Under the pieces are notes generated by a model, which did no database searches, was not told the origin of the DNA, and saw nothing but the letters and a program-made list of their open reading frames with translations. A stretch of 64,000 nt of DNA from Streptomyces sp. SA15 (GTDB lineage: Bacteria > Actinomycetota > Actinomycetes > Streptomycetales > Streptomycetaceae): NCBI RefSeq assembly GCF_002291145.1, contig NZ_NTGE01000014.1, positions 1 to 64,000 on the forward strand, in the 5' to 3' direction. The position numbers and the translations under genes are program-made. The first letter of the stretch is position 1. Each line of letters opens with the position of its first letter. Below, one piece after another: positions 18,051 through 27,297 of this stretch.

Positions 18051-18695
18051 TCAGGCCCCCTTGGCCGCGGTGCGGACCAGGACGAGGCCGCCGTTCGGAC
18101 CGGGAACCGCGCCCTTGATGAGCAGCAGACCCTTCTCCGCGTCAACGGCGTGGACGGTCAGGTTCTGGGTGGTGACCCGCTCGTTGCCCATACGACCCGC
18201 CATGCGGAGGCCCTTGAACACACGGCCCGGGGTGGCGCAGCCACCGATGGAGCCGGGAGAGCGGTGCTTGCGCTGGGTGCCGTGACCGGCGCCGAGGCCC
18301 TTGAAGTTGTGACGCTTCATGACACCGGCGAAGCCCTTGCCCTTGCTCTTGCCGGTCACGTCGACCTTGATGCCGGCCTCGAACACCTCGGCGGTGATCT
18401 CCTGGCCGAGGGTGTACGCGCTGGCGTCAGCGGTACGGATCTCGACGAGGTGGCGGCGGGGAGTGACGTCGGCCTTGGCGAAGTGGCCCTTGAGGGGCTT
18501 GTTCACCTTGCGCGGGTCGATCTCGCCGAAGGCGATCTGGACCGACTCGTAGCCGTCGGAGTCGTTCGTACGGACCTGGGTCACGACGTTCGGGCCGGCC
18601 TTGACGACGGTGACGGGAACGACACGGTTGTTCTCGTCCCACACCTGCGTCATGCCGAGCTTCTCGCCCAGGATGCCCTTGATCTGCTTGGTCAT
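18051..18695 (-). CDS. rplC: 50S ribosomal protein L3
   Basis: L3 (214 residues) extends to the peptidyl-transferase centre. It begins [20 protein letters not shown] at 18695. The finger contains [20 protein letters not shown]. An in-frame upstream start at 18737 lies inside rpsJ and was rejected. The gap to rpsJ is 16 bases. Confidence 0.98.
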   Translation of the reverse strand: MTKQIKGILGEKLGMTQVWDENNRVVPVTVVKAGPNVVTQVRTNDSDGYESVQIAFGEIDPRKVNKPLKGHFAKADVTPRRHLVEIRTADASAYTLGQEITAEVFEAGIKVDVTGKSKGKGFAGVMKRHNFKGLGAGHGTQRKHRSPGSIGGCATPGRVFKGLRMAGRMGNERVTTQNLTVHAVDAEKGLLLIKGAVPGPNGGLVLVRTAAKGA

Positions 18696-18711
18696 CTTCA
18701 GATCACCGGCC

Positions 18712-19020
18712 TCAGAGCTTGATCTCGATGTCGACACCGGCCGGGAGGTCGAGTCGCATCAGAGAGTCAACGGTCTTGGGGGTCGGGTCGAGGATGTCGA
18801 TCAGGCGCTTGTGCGTGCGCATCTCGAAGTGCTCGCGCGAGTCCTTGTACTTGTGCGGCGACTTGATGACGCAGTACACGTTCTTCTCAGTGGGCAGCGG
18901 CACCGGGCCCGCGACCGACGCACCAGTACGCGTCACCGTCTCGACGATCTTCTTCGCCGAGCTGTCGATGACCTCGTGGTCGTAGGCCTTGAGCCGGATG
19001 CGGATCTTCTGTCCCGCCAT
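18712..19020 (-). CDS. rpsJ: 30S ribosomal protein S10
   Basis: S10 (102 residues) belongs to the 30S head and in many bacteria pairs with NusB/NusG during antitermination. Start [20 protein letters not shown]; signature [20 protein letters not shown]. It is the first gene of the S10 operon. Its leader of about 370 bases carries the two-stem element described separately. Confidence 0.99.
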   Translation of the reverse strand: MAGQKIRIRLKAYDHEVIDSSAKKIVETVTRTGASVAGPVPLPTEKNVYCVIKSPHKYKDSREHFEMRTHKRLIDILDPTPKTVDSLMRLDLPAGVDIEIKL

Positions 19021-19080
19021 GGCTACTCAGTAGTCCTGTCTCTCGTAACGCTCTGGAACCCGGTGTTCTCTTCGTTTTCT

Positions 19081-19120
19081 CCGACCCACGCGGTCGGGCG
19101 TGTCGTACTTCCACTGACAC
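19081..19120 (-). promoter_or_regulatory. Two-stem leader element upstream of rpsJ, shared with the str operon
   Basis: In the minus-strand RNA, stem one pairs GTGTC (19120-19116) with GACAC. After two bases, stem two is CCGACC(GCGTG)GGTCGG, ending at 19081, 60 bases before the rpsJ start codon. The core, 19081-19105, matches 47179-47203 upstream of rpsL at 24 of 25 positions. Its position in two ribosomal-protein leaders suggests a shared regulatory RNA or a processing signal. What binds it is unknown. Confidence 0.6.
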
Positions 19121-19400
19121 AGATGCCCTACTTCGAACATCCCTCCAGGGAATGAACACGGCCCTTCCGGAACCGCAAGCCGAGACCGAAAGGCCACCGG
19201 GTGCCTGGCCGGTGCCGCACCGACACTTCCCGGAAGATTCCCGTACGTCCGCCCCAGTGCTGCCGTGTGGCAGTTAGGACGACGAGTACTGTGGGACTCG
19301 CTTCCGGTCCTCCCGGCGGGAGGCGCGCAGCATCAACACTCGACCGAGCAACTCGGACAGTCTGCCATATGGGGCAGGGGCCTGGCCAATCGAGCCGGAG

Positions 19401-19428
19401 AGAATACCCCGGGCGTGACGTAGGTCAA
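19401..19428 (-). promoter_or_regulatory. Probable S10 operon promoter
   Basis: On the minus strand TTGACC (19428-19423), a 16-base spacer and TATTCT (19406-19401) form a good principal-sigma promoter reading toward rpsJ. The transcript would have a leader of roughly 370 bases. The rest of the gap between rpsJ (19020) and the plus-strand gene at 19560 shows no open gene. Confidence 0.6.
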
Positions 19429-19559
19429 ACACGGCTGCTGCACAGGGCCGCGTCGGCTGTCCCACTCAGGCGATTCCCTGCAATTTCGTCCTTCACTCAC
19501 TCAAGACCGACTAGTTTGCCGTCTTGATCAGGGACACACAGGTCAGGAGGTTCCCTGCC

Positions 19560-21554
19560 ATGGTCAAAGTGCGGCTCGAAACCAGCCGTGAGCACGTCGC
19601 TGAGCTGGCTCGGTTGCGGGATCCCGTGGGCGCTGTCGAGGAACTGGTCTGGAACGCTGTGGATGCCGATGCCGAACGCGTGGTCGTCACCCTGGAGCGC
19701 AACGACCTGGGCGGTGTGGACAGGGTCCGGGTCCAGGACGACGGCAATGGGATGTCGGTAGAGCACTGCGAGGAGTACTTCCCTCCCATCGGAGCCTCCT
19801 GGAAGAAGCGCGCGCAGGGGAGTCCCGTGAAGAAGCGCGCGCTGCACGGGAAGAACGGGCGGGGCCGGGTACGTGCCTTCGCGCTCGGCACCCTGGTGCG
19901 CTGGACCAGCGTCTACGACGCGTTGGGCGGTCGGCGACAACTGGTGATCGAGGCCGACCGACGTTCCATGGACGAGTTCGACATCGGCGATCCAGAGCCC
20001 ACCGACGATCCCACTGGCACGCTCTTCGAGGCGTTCGGCGGTGACGAGCAGCTGGACCTGCTCGCCGACGAGCGCGCCAGGTCGTCGCTCACCACGGCTT
20101 TCGCCACATACCTGGAGAAGTACCCGGACGTCCGCATCGAGTACGACGGCCAAGATCTCGACCCGGCAGCGGAGCAGCTCCACGCACGCGACTACGTTCT
20201 GCCGTCACCTTCCGGCTGGAGCGGCGAACCCGCGCGTCTGAAGGTCGTGGAGTGGCGCAGGCCTGTCACCCGTGCGCTGTTCCTGTGTGACGGCCAGGGC
20301 ATGTCCAGGGCTCACCTCAAGCCGGGGATCCAGGCTCCCGGCTTCGAGTTCACGGCGCATCTCACCTGGGACGGTTTTGACGACGTCGACGCCGAGGATC
20401 TCGCCCTCACCGAGTGGATGCCGGACGGCCCTCCAGCCGGCGTCCTCGCGGCGGCCCGCGACCAACTGAGAGCTCATTTCCGGGCCCGTGCGGACGAACG
20501 GCGGCGGGAACAAGTCGCGGAGTGGCGGCGGGAAGGCATCTACCCGTACGCGGGACAGCCCATCGATGCGCGGGAACGCACCGAACGCGAGACGTTCGAC
20601 GCGGTGGCCACGACCATCTTCCGGCACCTTCCCAAGTCCACCGGTACGCGCAGGACCACCTTCGCCTTCCTCCGGTCCGTGCTCGCGCACGAGCCCTCGG
20701 ACGTGCTGCGCATCACCGAGGAACTGTTCAGCCTCTCCAAGCAGGAACGTGAACAGCTCAACCGGCTTCTCGACCGCACCCCCCTGTCCGCTCTAGTCAA
20801 GGCGTCGACGGCGGCGACGAACCGGCTCGACTTCCTCGCGGCCCTGGAACACCTCGTCTTCGACCCCGAAGCCAGGGATCGCATGAAGGAACGCACCGAG
20901 CTCCACCGGATCCTGGAGAACGAGTGCTGGATCTTCGGCGAGGAGTACGGCCTGCATGTGAGCGATCGCAGCCTCAACGAAGTCCTGCGACAGCACTGCC
21001 ACGTCCTCGGTCGCGAGGAGCCCACGGGCTCACCCGTGCTGCGCCCCGATGGGCGCCGCGGCATCGTCGACCTCATGCTGTCACGGGCGTCCCGGCACCG
21101 ACGTGACGAACGGCACCACCTGGTAGTCGAACTCAAGCGCCCTCGGCTCGTCCTGGGGTCCGCCGAGTTCGAGCAGCTCAGCAGCTACGCGCAGGCGGTG
21201 CGGAAGGACGACAGATTCCGGGACACCCGCACGACCTGGGACTTCTGGCTCATCGGCAACGACATGACCGACACTCTCCGGGAACTGGCACACCAGCCCC
21301 AGAATCCGCCGGGCTGCGCCCTCAACCAGCCGACCTACAGGCTCTGGGTACGCACCTGGGGCGAGCTTCTGGAGGACTGCGAGGCCCGGCTTCGCTTCTA
21401 CGGCGAACATCTGGAGTACCAGTCCACTACTGAGCACGCGATGGACTACCTGGTCCGCAACCACGGTGACGCCGTCGCGGAGCTGGTCGCCGACGGGACG
21501 ATTCCCGCCCCGCGGAGCATGGGCACCGCCTCACACAGTGAGGTCCGAGCCTGA
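19560..21554 (+). CDS. GHKL ATPase fused to a PD-(D/E)XK (Shedu/DUF4263-like) nuclease
   Basis: The product has 664 residues. The start at ATG 19560 is fixed by AGGAGG at 19545-19550. Residues about 20-115 hold the Bergerat ATP-binding motifs of Hsp90/MutL/MORC-type ATPases: EELVWNAVDADA (N box, about 27-38), VQDDGNGM (about 58-65) and GKNGRGRVRAFALG (97-110). The middle, about 120-430, fits an S5-like transducer plus helices. The C-terminal part has ELHRILENECWIFGEEYGL (447-465), IVDLML with Asp504, VVELKRP with Glu524 and Lys526, then Gln539 in FEQLSSYAQAV. This is a PD-(D/E)XK nuclease core arranged as in DUF4263/Shedu. The likely role is an ATP-gated anti-phage nuclease. It lies 156 bases before the Type ISP enzyme on the same strand. 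Domain assignment is from motifs; the biological role is inference. Confidence 0.75.
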   Translation: MVKVRLETSREHVAELARLRDPVGAVEELVWNAVDADAERVVVTLERNDLGGVDRVRVQDDGNGMSVEHCEEYFPPIGASWKKRAQGSPVKKRALHGKNGRGRVRAFALGTLVRWTSVYDALGGRRQLVIEADRRSMDEFDIGDPEPTDDPTGTLFEAFGGDEQLDLLADERARSSLTTAFATYLEKYPDVRIEYDGQDLDPAAEQLHARDYVLPSPSGWSGEPARLKVVEWRRPVTRALFLCDGQGMSRAHLKPGIQAPGFEFTAHLTWDGFDDVDAEDLALTEWMPDGPPAGVLAAARDQLRAHFRARADERRREQVAEWRREGIYPYAGQPIDARERTERETFDAVATTIFRHLPKSTGTRRTTFAFLRSVLAHEPSDVLRITEELFSLSKQEREQLNRLLDRTPLSALVKASTAATNRLDFLAALEHLVFDPEARDRMKERTELHRILENECWIFGEEYGLHVSDRSLNEVLRQHCHVLGREEPTGSPVLRPDGRRGIVDLMLSRASRHRRDERHHLVVELKRPRLVLGSAEFEQLSSYAQAVRKDDRFRDTRTTWDFWLIGNDMTDTLRELAHQPQNPPGCALNQPTYRLWVRTWGELLEDCEARLRFYGEHLEYQSTTEHAMDYLVRNHGDAVAELVADGTIPAPRSMGTASHSEVRA

Positions 21555-21710
21555 TGACGGTGCCGAGTGCCAAGGCGGCTTCCACGGCCCGCGCGGGGTT
21601 GCCGAGCGGCTTGTGACCCCTTGTGTCAGTGGCCCGGTCTACTGTTCTTGGGCACCTCCATTCAAGGTGCTGTCTCCCGTCATAGCGCGCTGAGCAGAGA
21701 GCGAGCCTCC

Positions 21711-24700
21711 GTGTCCACCACCGTGCACGACGTCCTTCGGGTCATTCGCGAGAAGTCGACGACGAATCGCGAACTCGGTACCGCCTTCGAGCGGCTCATG
21801 GTGCGCTTTCTCAGTACGGACCCGCTGTGGAGCGAGCAGTTCAGCCGGGTGTGGATGTACGGCGAATGGCCTGGGGCAGCCAAAGACCAGCGGGATGTCG
21901 GGATCGATTTGGTGGCGCAGGAGCGCGACACCGGCGCTCTCTGGGCGATCCAGTGCAAGTTCTACGAACCTGATCACACAGTCCAGAAGGCCGACATCGA
22001 CTCCTTCTTCACCGCCTCCGGAAAGGGCGGCTTCGCTCACCGTCTGATCATTTCGACCACGGACAGGTGGGGGCCGAACGCTGAGGCGGCTCTGGACGAC
22101 CAGCAGATCCCTGTGCAGCGTCTCGGACTGTCGGACATCGCCGCAAGCCCGGTGGAGTGGCGACTGCCCGCGAGCGGCGACGCGAAGCGGGTGGAGCTGT
22201 CCCTGCGAGGCAAGAAGTCTCCTCGCCCCCACCAGCGCGAGGCCATCGACGCGGTGTTCCATGGCTTCGAGGAGCACGAACGCGGCAAGCTGATCATGGC
22301 CTGTGGCACCGGTAAGACGTTCACGGGCCTGAAGATCGTGGAGAGGCTGGCGGCCGAGCGGGCCGCGAGTGGGCAGGGCAAGCACACCCGGGTCCTCTTC
22401 CTCGTCCCGTCCATTGCGCTCTTGTCACAGACCCTGCGGGAATGGAGGTACGAGACCGGGACCCCGCTGCGCACGTTTGCGGTCTGCTCCGATGCCAAGG
22501 TCTCCCGTGGGCGGGTCGACGCCGACGACCTGGACATGGCCACGCATGACCTGGCGCTGCCTGCCACCACGGATCCGGCCCGTCTGCTCTCCCAGATCGA
22601 GGGCGACGGGGCCGAGCCGCCCGCTGGTCTGACGGTGGTCTTCTCCACGTACCAGTCGATCGGCACGATCGCCAAGGCGCAGGAGATGGGGCTCGACACC
22701 TTCGATCTGGTCCTGTGCGATGAGGCGCATCGCACCACGGGTGTGACTCTGGCCGGTCACGACGAGTCGAACTTTGTTCGCGTCCACGACAACGACGTGA
22801 TCCGCGCAGCCCGTCGCCTCTACATGACAGCGACCCCACGTATCTACAACGAGGACACCAAGGCGGACGCCAAAGACGCCTCTGCCGTGCTGGCGTCGAT
22901 GGACGATGAGAGCCTGTACGGCCCAGAGTTCCACCGCCTCGGTTTCGGGAAGGCCGTCGAACAGGGGCTGCTCACCGACTACCGGGTACTCATCCTCACC
23001 GTCGACCAAGACGTGGTTGCCAAGTCCTACCAGAAGGGCCTGGCGGCTGGCGGCCCCGAACTGAACCTCGACGACGCCGCCAAGATCATCGGCTGTTGGA
23101 ACGGCCTGGCGAAGCGCACCGGCACCTTCGGCGACGGCACTCACTTCGAACCCGGGGAGGAACCGATGCGCCGGGCGGTCGCATTCGCCCGCTCCATCAA
23201 GGACTCCCAGGCCATCTCAGACCACTTCAACGAGATCGTCTCCTCATACGAGGATGCGGACGGCGACCTGCTGACCTGCGAGGTCGAGCACGTCGACGGC
23301 ACGTTCAACACACTGCGCCGCAACGACCTGCTGGACTGGCTGAAGCAGGACCCGGGCCCGAACAACGCCCGCATCCTGTCCAACGCCCGCTGTCTGTCCG
23401 AGGGCGTAGACGTCCCGAACCTGGACGCGGTCCTCTTCCTCCAGCCGCGCAACTCCGTCGTCGACGTCGTGCAGTCCGTCGGCCGCGTGATGCGCCTGGC
23501 ACCGGGCAAGCGCTACGGCTACATCATCTTGCCCGTCGCCGTCCCCGCCGGGATGTCCCCGGAGGAGGCCCTGGCGGACAACCGCCGGTTCAAGACCGTC
23601 TGGCAGGTCCTCCAGGCGCTGCGCGCTCACGACGACCGTTTCAACGCGTCCGTCAACCAGATCGAGCTCAACAAGAAGGCCCCGAACACCATCGGTATCG
23701 GCGCGATCGGTGCCGGGGACGAGTCGGTCGGCGACCAGGATGGCAGCAGCACGCAGGAGAGCGCGCAAGCGAAGAAGGACAAGGAGCAGCAGTCCGCCCA
23801 GTACATCCAGGACCGCTTGGAGTTCGACGAGGCGTGGCGCACGGCCATCTACGCGAGGATCGTCGACAAGGTTGGTGAGCGCACCTATTGGGAGCAGTGG
23901 GCCAAGGACATCGCACTGATCGCGGAGCGGCATGTCGCCCGTATCAAGGCGGGCCTGACGGTTCCCCACAAGGCTGCGGCTTTCAGCGAGTTCGTCGAGG
24001 AACTTCGTTCGAACATAAACCCTGGCGTCACCGACTCCAACGCAATCGACATGCTCGCCCAGCACCTGATCACCAAGCCGGTCTTCGACGCGCTGTTCCA
24101 GGACTACGCGTTCGCCGACCACAACCCTGTCTCCCAGGCGATGCAGCGGATGCTGGACGTCCTGGACGACGACACCATCTCGGCGGAGGCGAAGACCCTT
24201 CAGGGGTTCTACGAGTCCGTACGGGTACGGGCCGAGGGCATCACCGACCACGAGGGCCGCCAGCGGGTCATCACGGAGCTGTACGAGAAGTTCTTCAAGA
24301 CGGCGCTGCCCAAGACCGCGAACGCCCTCGGCATCGTCTATACGCCGACCGAGGTCGTCGACTTCATCCTGCGGTCGGCCGATCAGGCGCTGGAGCGGCA
24401 CTTCGGTCGGTCGTTGTCCGACGAGGACGTGCACGTACTCGATCCGTTCACGGGCACGGGCACGTTCGTGGTACGGCTTCTCCAATCCGGCCTGATCAAG
24501 CCGGCGGACCTGCTGCGCAAGTACGCGCGGGAGCTGCACGCCAACGAGATCGTGTTGCTGGCGTACTACATCGCGGCGGTCAACATCGAGGCGGCGTTTC
24601 ATGATCTGTACGCGGAGGCGGGGGCTGACGCCGGGGACGCGTACGTACCGTTCGAGGGCATCGTGCTGACAGACACGTTCCAGCTTGCGGAGTCCGAGGA

Positions 24701-26618
24701 AGGGCGGCTGTTCGGGGACGTGTTGTCGGGGAACAGCGAGCGGGCGCGGAAGCAGATAGGGCAGGACATCCGGGTCGTGCTGGGGAATCCGCCGTATTCG
24801 GTGGGCCAGGACAGCCAGAACGACGACAACCAGAACCTCAAGTACGAAGCGCTTGACGGCCGGGTCCAGGCGACCTACGCGGCCAGGTCGACAGCGAAGA
24901 ACAAGAACTCGCTGTACGACTCGTATCTGCGCGCCTTTCGCTGGGCTTCGGACCGCATCAAGGACGAAGGCGTCGTGGCATTCGTCTCCAACGGCGGGTA
25001 CATAGACGGAAACACAGCCGATGGCGTCCGCAAGTGCCTGACGGACGAGTTCGACGCGGTCTACTGCTACAACCTGCGGGGCAACCAGCGCACGGCCGGG
25101 GAGCTGTCCCGAAAGGAAGGCGGCAAGATCTTCGGTTCCGGCAGCCGCAATACGGTGGCCGTGGTCGTCCTGGTCAAGGGCGGCCGTATGGACGCGCCAC
25201 GCGGGCTGTTCTACCGGGACATCGGCGACTACCTCAGCCGTGAGGACAAGCTCGGCATCATCAGCGGGCAAAGCCTGGACTCGGTGGAGTGGCAGCGAAT
25301 CACGCCGAACGCGGACGGGGACTGGATCAACCAGCGGGACGAGAGGTTCGGGACGTTCCAGCCGATCGGAGAGAAAGACAAGGCCGCGCGGGCGAGTGGG
25401 GTGTTCGCCCTGTACTCCAGCGGCCTCAAGAGCGGGCGGGACCCATGGGTCTACAACTTCTCCGAGCAACGGCTCAGGGAGAACGTCGAGTCGATGGTGG
25501 ACTTCTACAACGAGCAGGTGGAAGGGTTCGCCAAGCATGCGAAGGCGGCGTCTCTCGGTTCACCGAGCGCGGCCGACACCGAAAGGTTCATCGACTACGA
25601 CGCAAAGAAGTTCAGCTGGAACCGGGCTGACAAGACGAACGTGGCGAAGGGCGTGCGGTACACGTTCGACCGCGAGCGCCAGTTCATCGCTTCCTATCGC
25701 CCATTTGTCCAGCAGCACATCGTCTTTGACGCACGGCTGAATGACATGGTGTATCAGATGGGTCGGTTGTTCCCAACACCGCAGCACGAGAATTTCGGCT
25801 TTTACATCACAGGGCTGGGGTCCGACAAGCCATTCTCCGCCCATGCCGTAAAACACCTCCCTGACTTGGCGTACTGGGGTTCCAGCAATGGTCAGTTCTA
25901 TCCCCGCTACACCTACCGCGAGCTCACCGTAGAAGGAGGCTTCGAGTTCGGCGACGACGAGGGCGCCGCCTACGAGCGCGTGGACAACGTCACCGACGCC
26001 ACGCTCGCCGCCTACCGCAAAACGTACGCCGACACGGCGCCCACCCTCACCAAGGACGACATCTTCTTCTACGTCTACGGGCTACTGCACTCCCCCGCAT
26101 ACCGCGAGGCCTACGCCGCCGACCTCAAGAAGTCGCTGCCGCGCATCCCGAAGGTGCGCGGCTTCCTGGCGTTCACCGAGGCCGGCCGACAACTGTCCGA
26201 GCTGCACATCAACTACGAGTCCGCCAAGCCCTTCGGTGGCATCGTTACAGCGCTCAGCAACACCCGCCCGGACATGTCCCAGGACGAGCTCTTCCGGGTG
26301 GCCAAGATGAAGATCCCGAAGACGAAGGGCGTCCAGGATCGGACGCGAATCGTCTACAACAACCACGTCACGCTGGAGAACATCCCGGAGGAGGCCTACG
26401 AGTACCAGCTCGGCGCCCGTTCTGCGATCGAGTGGATCATCGACCGGTACCAGGTGAAGACCGACCCGAAGTCCGGCATCGTCAACGACCCCAACGACTG
26501 GTCCGACGACCCGCACTATGTCGTCAACCTGCTAAAGCGCATCGTGACGGTCAGCCTCGCGACGATGGAGATCGTCCGGCACCTACCGCCGCTCGACATC
26601 ATCGAAGACGCCGCCTGA
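21711..26618 (+). CDS. Type ISP restriction-modification enzyme (nuclease-translocase-methylase-specificity in one chain)
   Basis: The product has 1635 residues from GTG 21711 (VSTTVHDVLRVIREK). The frame is open to ATG 21567, but those 48 residues look non-coding. Domains in order: Mrr-like nuclease, with VGIDL (Asp66) and QCK (81-83); superfamily 2 translocase, with PRPHQREAI (171-179), ACGTGKT (197-203), DEAH (337-340), TATPR (373-377) and QSVGRVMR (588-595); a helical coupler (about 700-870); an N6-adenine methylase, with YTPTEVVDFIL (877-887), DPFTGTG (911-917) and NPPYS (1026-1030); and a C-terminal specificity region of about 500 residues. This is the LlaGI/LlaBIII layout, in which one protein methylates its site and translocates before cleaving unmethylated DNA. 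All catalytic motifs look intact. The target sequence cannot be read from the protein. Confidence 0.9.
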   Translation: MSTTVHDVLRVIREKSTTNRELGTAFERLMVRFLSTDPLWSEQFSRVWMYGEWPGAAKDQRDVGIDLVAQERDTGALWAIQCKFYEPDHTVQKADIDSFFTASGKGGFAHRLIISTTDRWGPNAEAALDDQQIPVQRLGLSDIAASPVEWRLPASGDAKRVELSLRGKKSPRPHQREAIDAVFHGFEEHERGKLIMACGTGKTFTGLKIVERLAAERAASGQGKHTRVLFLVPSIALLSQTLREWRYETGTPLRTFAVCSDAKVSRGRVDADDLDMATHDLALPATTDPARLLSQIEGDGAEPPAGLTVVFSTYQSIGTIAKAQEMGLDTFDLVLCDEAHRTTGVTLAGHDESNFVRVHDNDVIRAARRLYMTATPRIYNEDTKADAKDASAVLASMDDESLYGPEFHRLGFGKAVEQGLLTDYRVLILTVDQDVVAKSYQKGLAAGGPELNLDDAAKIIGCWNGLAKRTGTFGDGTHFEPGEEPMRRAVAFARSIKDSQAISDHFNEIVSSYEDADGDLLTCEVEHVDGTFNTLRRNDLLDWLKQDPGPNNARILSNARCLSEGVDVPNLDAVLFLQPRNSVVDVVQSVGRVMRLAPGKRYGYIILPVAVPAGMSPEEALADNRRFKTVWQVLQALRAHDDRFNASVNQIELNKKAPNTIGIGAIGAGDESVGDQDGSSTQESAQAKKDKEQQSAQYIQDRLEFDEAWRTAIYARIVDKVGERTYWEQWAKDIALIAERHVARIKAGLTVPHKAAAFSEFVEELRSNINPGVTDSNAIDMLAQHLITKPVFDALFQDYAFADHNPVSQAMQRMLDVLDDDTISAEAKTLQGFYESVRVRAEGITDHEGRQRVITELYEKFFKTALPKTANALGIVYTPTEVVDFILRSADQALERHFGRSLSDEDVHVLDPFTGTGTFVVRLLQSGLIKPADLLRKYARELHANEIVLLAYYIAAVNIEAAFHDLYAEAGADAGDAYVPFEGIVLTDTFQLAESEEGRLFGDVLSGNSERARKQIGQDIRVVLGNPPYSVGQDSQNDDNQNLKYEALDGRVQATYAARSTAKNKNSLYDSYLRAFRWASDRIKDEGVVAFVSNGGYIDGNTADGVRKCLTDEFDAVYCYNLRGNQRTAGELSRKEGGKIFGSGSRNTVAVVVLVKGGRMDAPRGLFYRDIGDYLSREDKLGIISGQSLDSVEWQRITPNADGDWINQRDERFGTFQPIGEKDKAARASGVFALYSSGLKSGRDPWVYNFSEQRLRENVESMVDFYNEQVEGFAKHAKAASLGSPSAADTERFIDYDAKKFSWNRADKTNVAKGVRYTFDRERQFIASYRPFVQQHIVFDARLNDMVYQMGRLFPTPQHENFGFYITGLGSDKPFSAHAVKHLPDLAYWGSSNGQFYPRYTYRELTVEGGFEFGDDEGAAYERVDNVTDATLAAYRKTYADTAPTLTKDDIFFYVYGLLHSPAYREAYAADLKKSLPRIPKVRGFLAFTEAGRQLSELHINYESAKPFGGIVTALSNTRPDMSQDELFRVAKMKIPKTKGVQDRTRIVYNNHVTLENIPEEAYEYQLGARSAIEWIIDRYQVKTDPKSGIVNDPNDWSDDPHYVVNLLKRIVTVSLATMEIVRHLPPLDIIEDAA

Positions 26619-26744
26619 CGCGCGCCGCCGCCAAGAACGGGTCCCGTACCCCCGACAACAGTCCGGTACGGGACGCCCGCTGGCTGAAAAGCAAGGTGTG
26701 CATCAACCGCGCGCGCTGGCCATAGCGGCAGCGCCGACGATCGT

Positions 26745-27125
26745 GCACGGGCACTGCGCTGGCTTTAGGAGAGCGCGGACCAGTTCGTCGACTTCGACGC
26801 CTTCGAAGAGCGGAAGCGGTCCGGCCTGTGCGCTATCTCGCCGACGCGTCCGCCGTCTGGCCGCTGCTACACGACCAGATCCCGGGCACCTAGCCCGCCT
26901 AACGTCGCGCGCGGCATGGTCGCCATCTGTCCGCCGGTCGAAGCTGAGCTGATGCCGGTCTCCGCGCGGACAGAGTCTACGAGCCGGTCTTCACCATGAT
27001 CAGCTATGCCTTCGACTGGGTACCTGTGCCGGACATCCATGGCCAAGGATCATCGCAGTGCAACGGGAACGCATGCAGCTCGGCGAGCAGGATGCGGTGC
27101 CGCTCCTCGAAGACGCCGGCCTTGT
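26745..27125 (+). pseudogene. Decayed vapBC (PIN-domain toxin-antitoxin) remnant
   Basis: At 26778-26819 one frame reads DQFVDFDAFEERKR, typical of the C-terminus of VapB-type antitoxins. A GTG at 26828 then opens VRYLADASAVWPLLHDQIPG, the N-terminus of a PIN toxin with its first catalytic Asp, but a TAG at 26891 stops it. Later pieces of the same family appear in shifted frames: MVAICPPVEAELMP (from 26916), VYEPVFTMISYAFDWVPVPD (from 26975) and VQRERMQLGEQDAVPLL (from 27058). At least one stop and three frame changes are needed to join them, so no functional toxin is made. From 27126 to 27297 I see nothing further. It lies just downstream of the restriction enzyme. Confidence 0.7.
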
Positions 27126-27297
27126 GCCACGAGCTGAACCCCAGCTCCAGCGGCAGCAGTTGTCTCCTTACCGTCCCCGTCGTCGGACGTGCAGCTCCCC
27201 GTCCTCACCAGCAGTACGCAGAGAGCCGACGGCAGCCTTTCGCATTCTCACCATCCACGCATGTCCCGAGCCGCCGCCCCATCCCCCCAAGTACGCC

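Noticed and set aside
21611..21645. Possible promoter in front of the Type ISP gene (TTGTGA/TTGTGT with TACTGT)
   Set aside because: The spacings are 23 and 13 bases, outside the working range, so the two defence genes may simply be cotranscribed.
21567..21710. 48-codon N-terminal extension of the Type ISP enzyme
   Set aside because: Its composition (Arg/Cys/Pro/Trp) and lack of conservation-like features suggest non-coding sequence. The GTG at 21711 matches where the nuclease domain begins. RNA data could change this.
23244..25538. Minus-strand 764-codon frame inside the restriction enzyme gene
   Set aside because: The plus-strand frame carries all helicase and methylase motifs. The antisense product is Val/Arg/Asp/Leu-rich with no domain.
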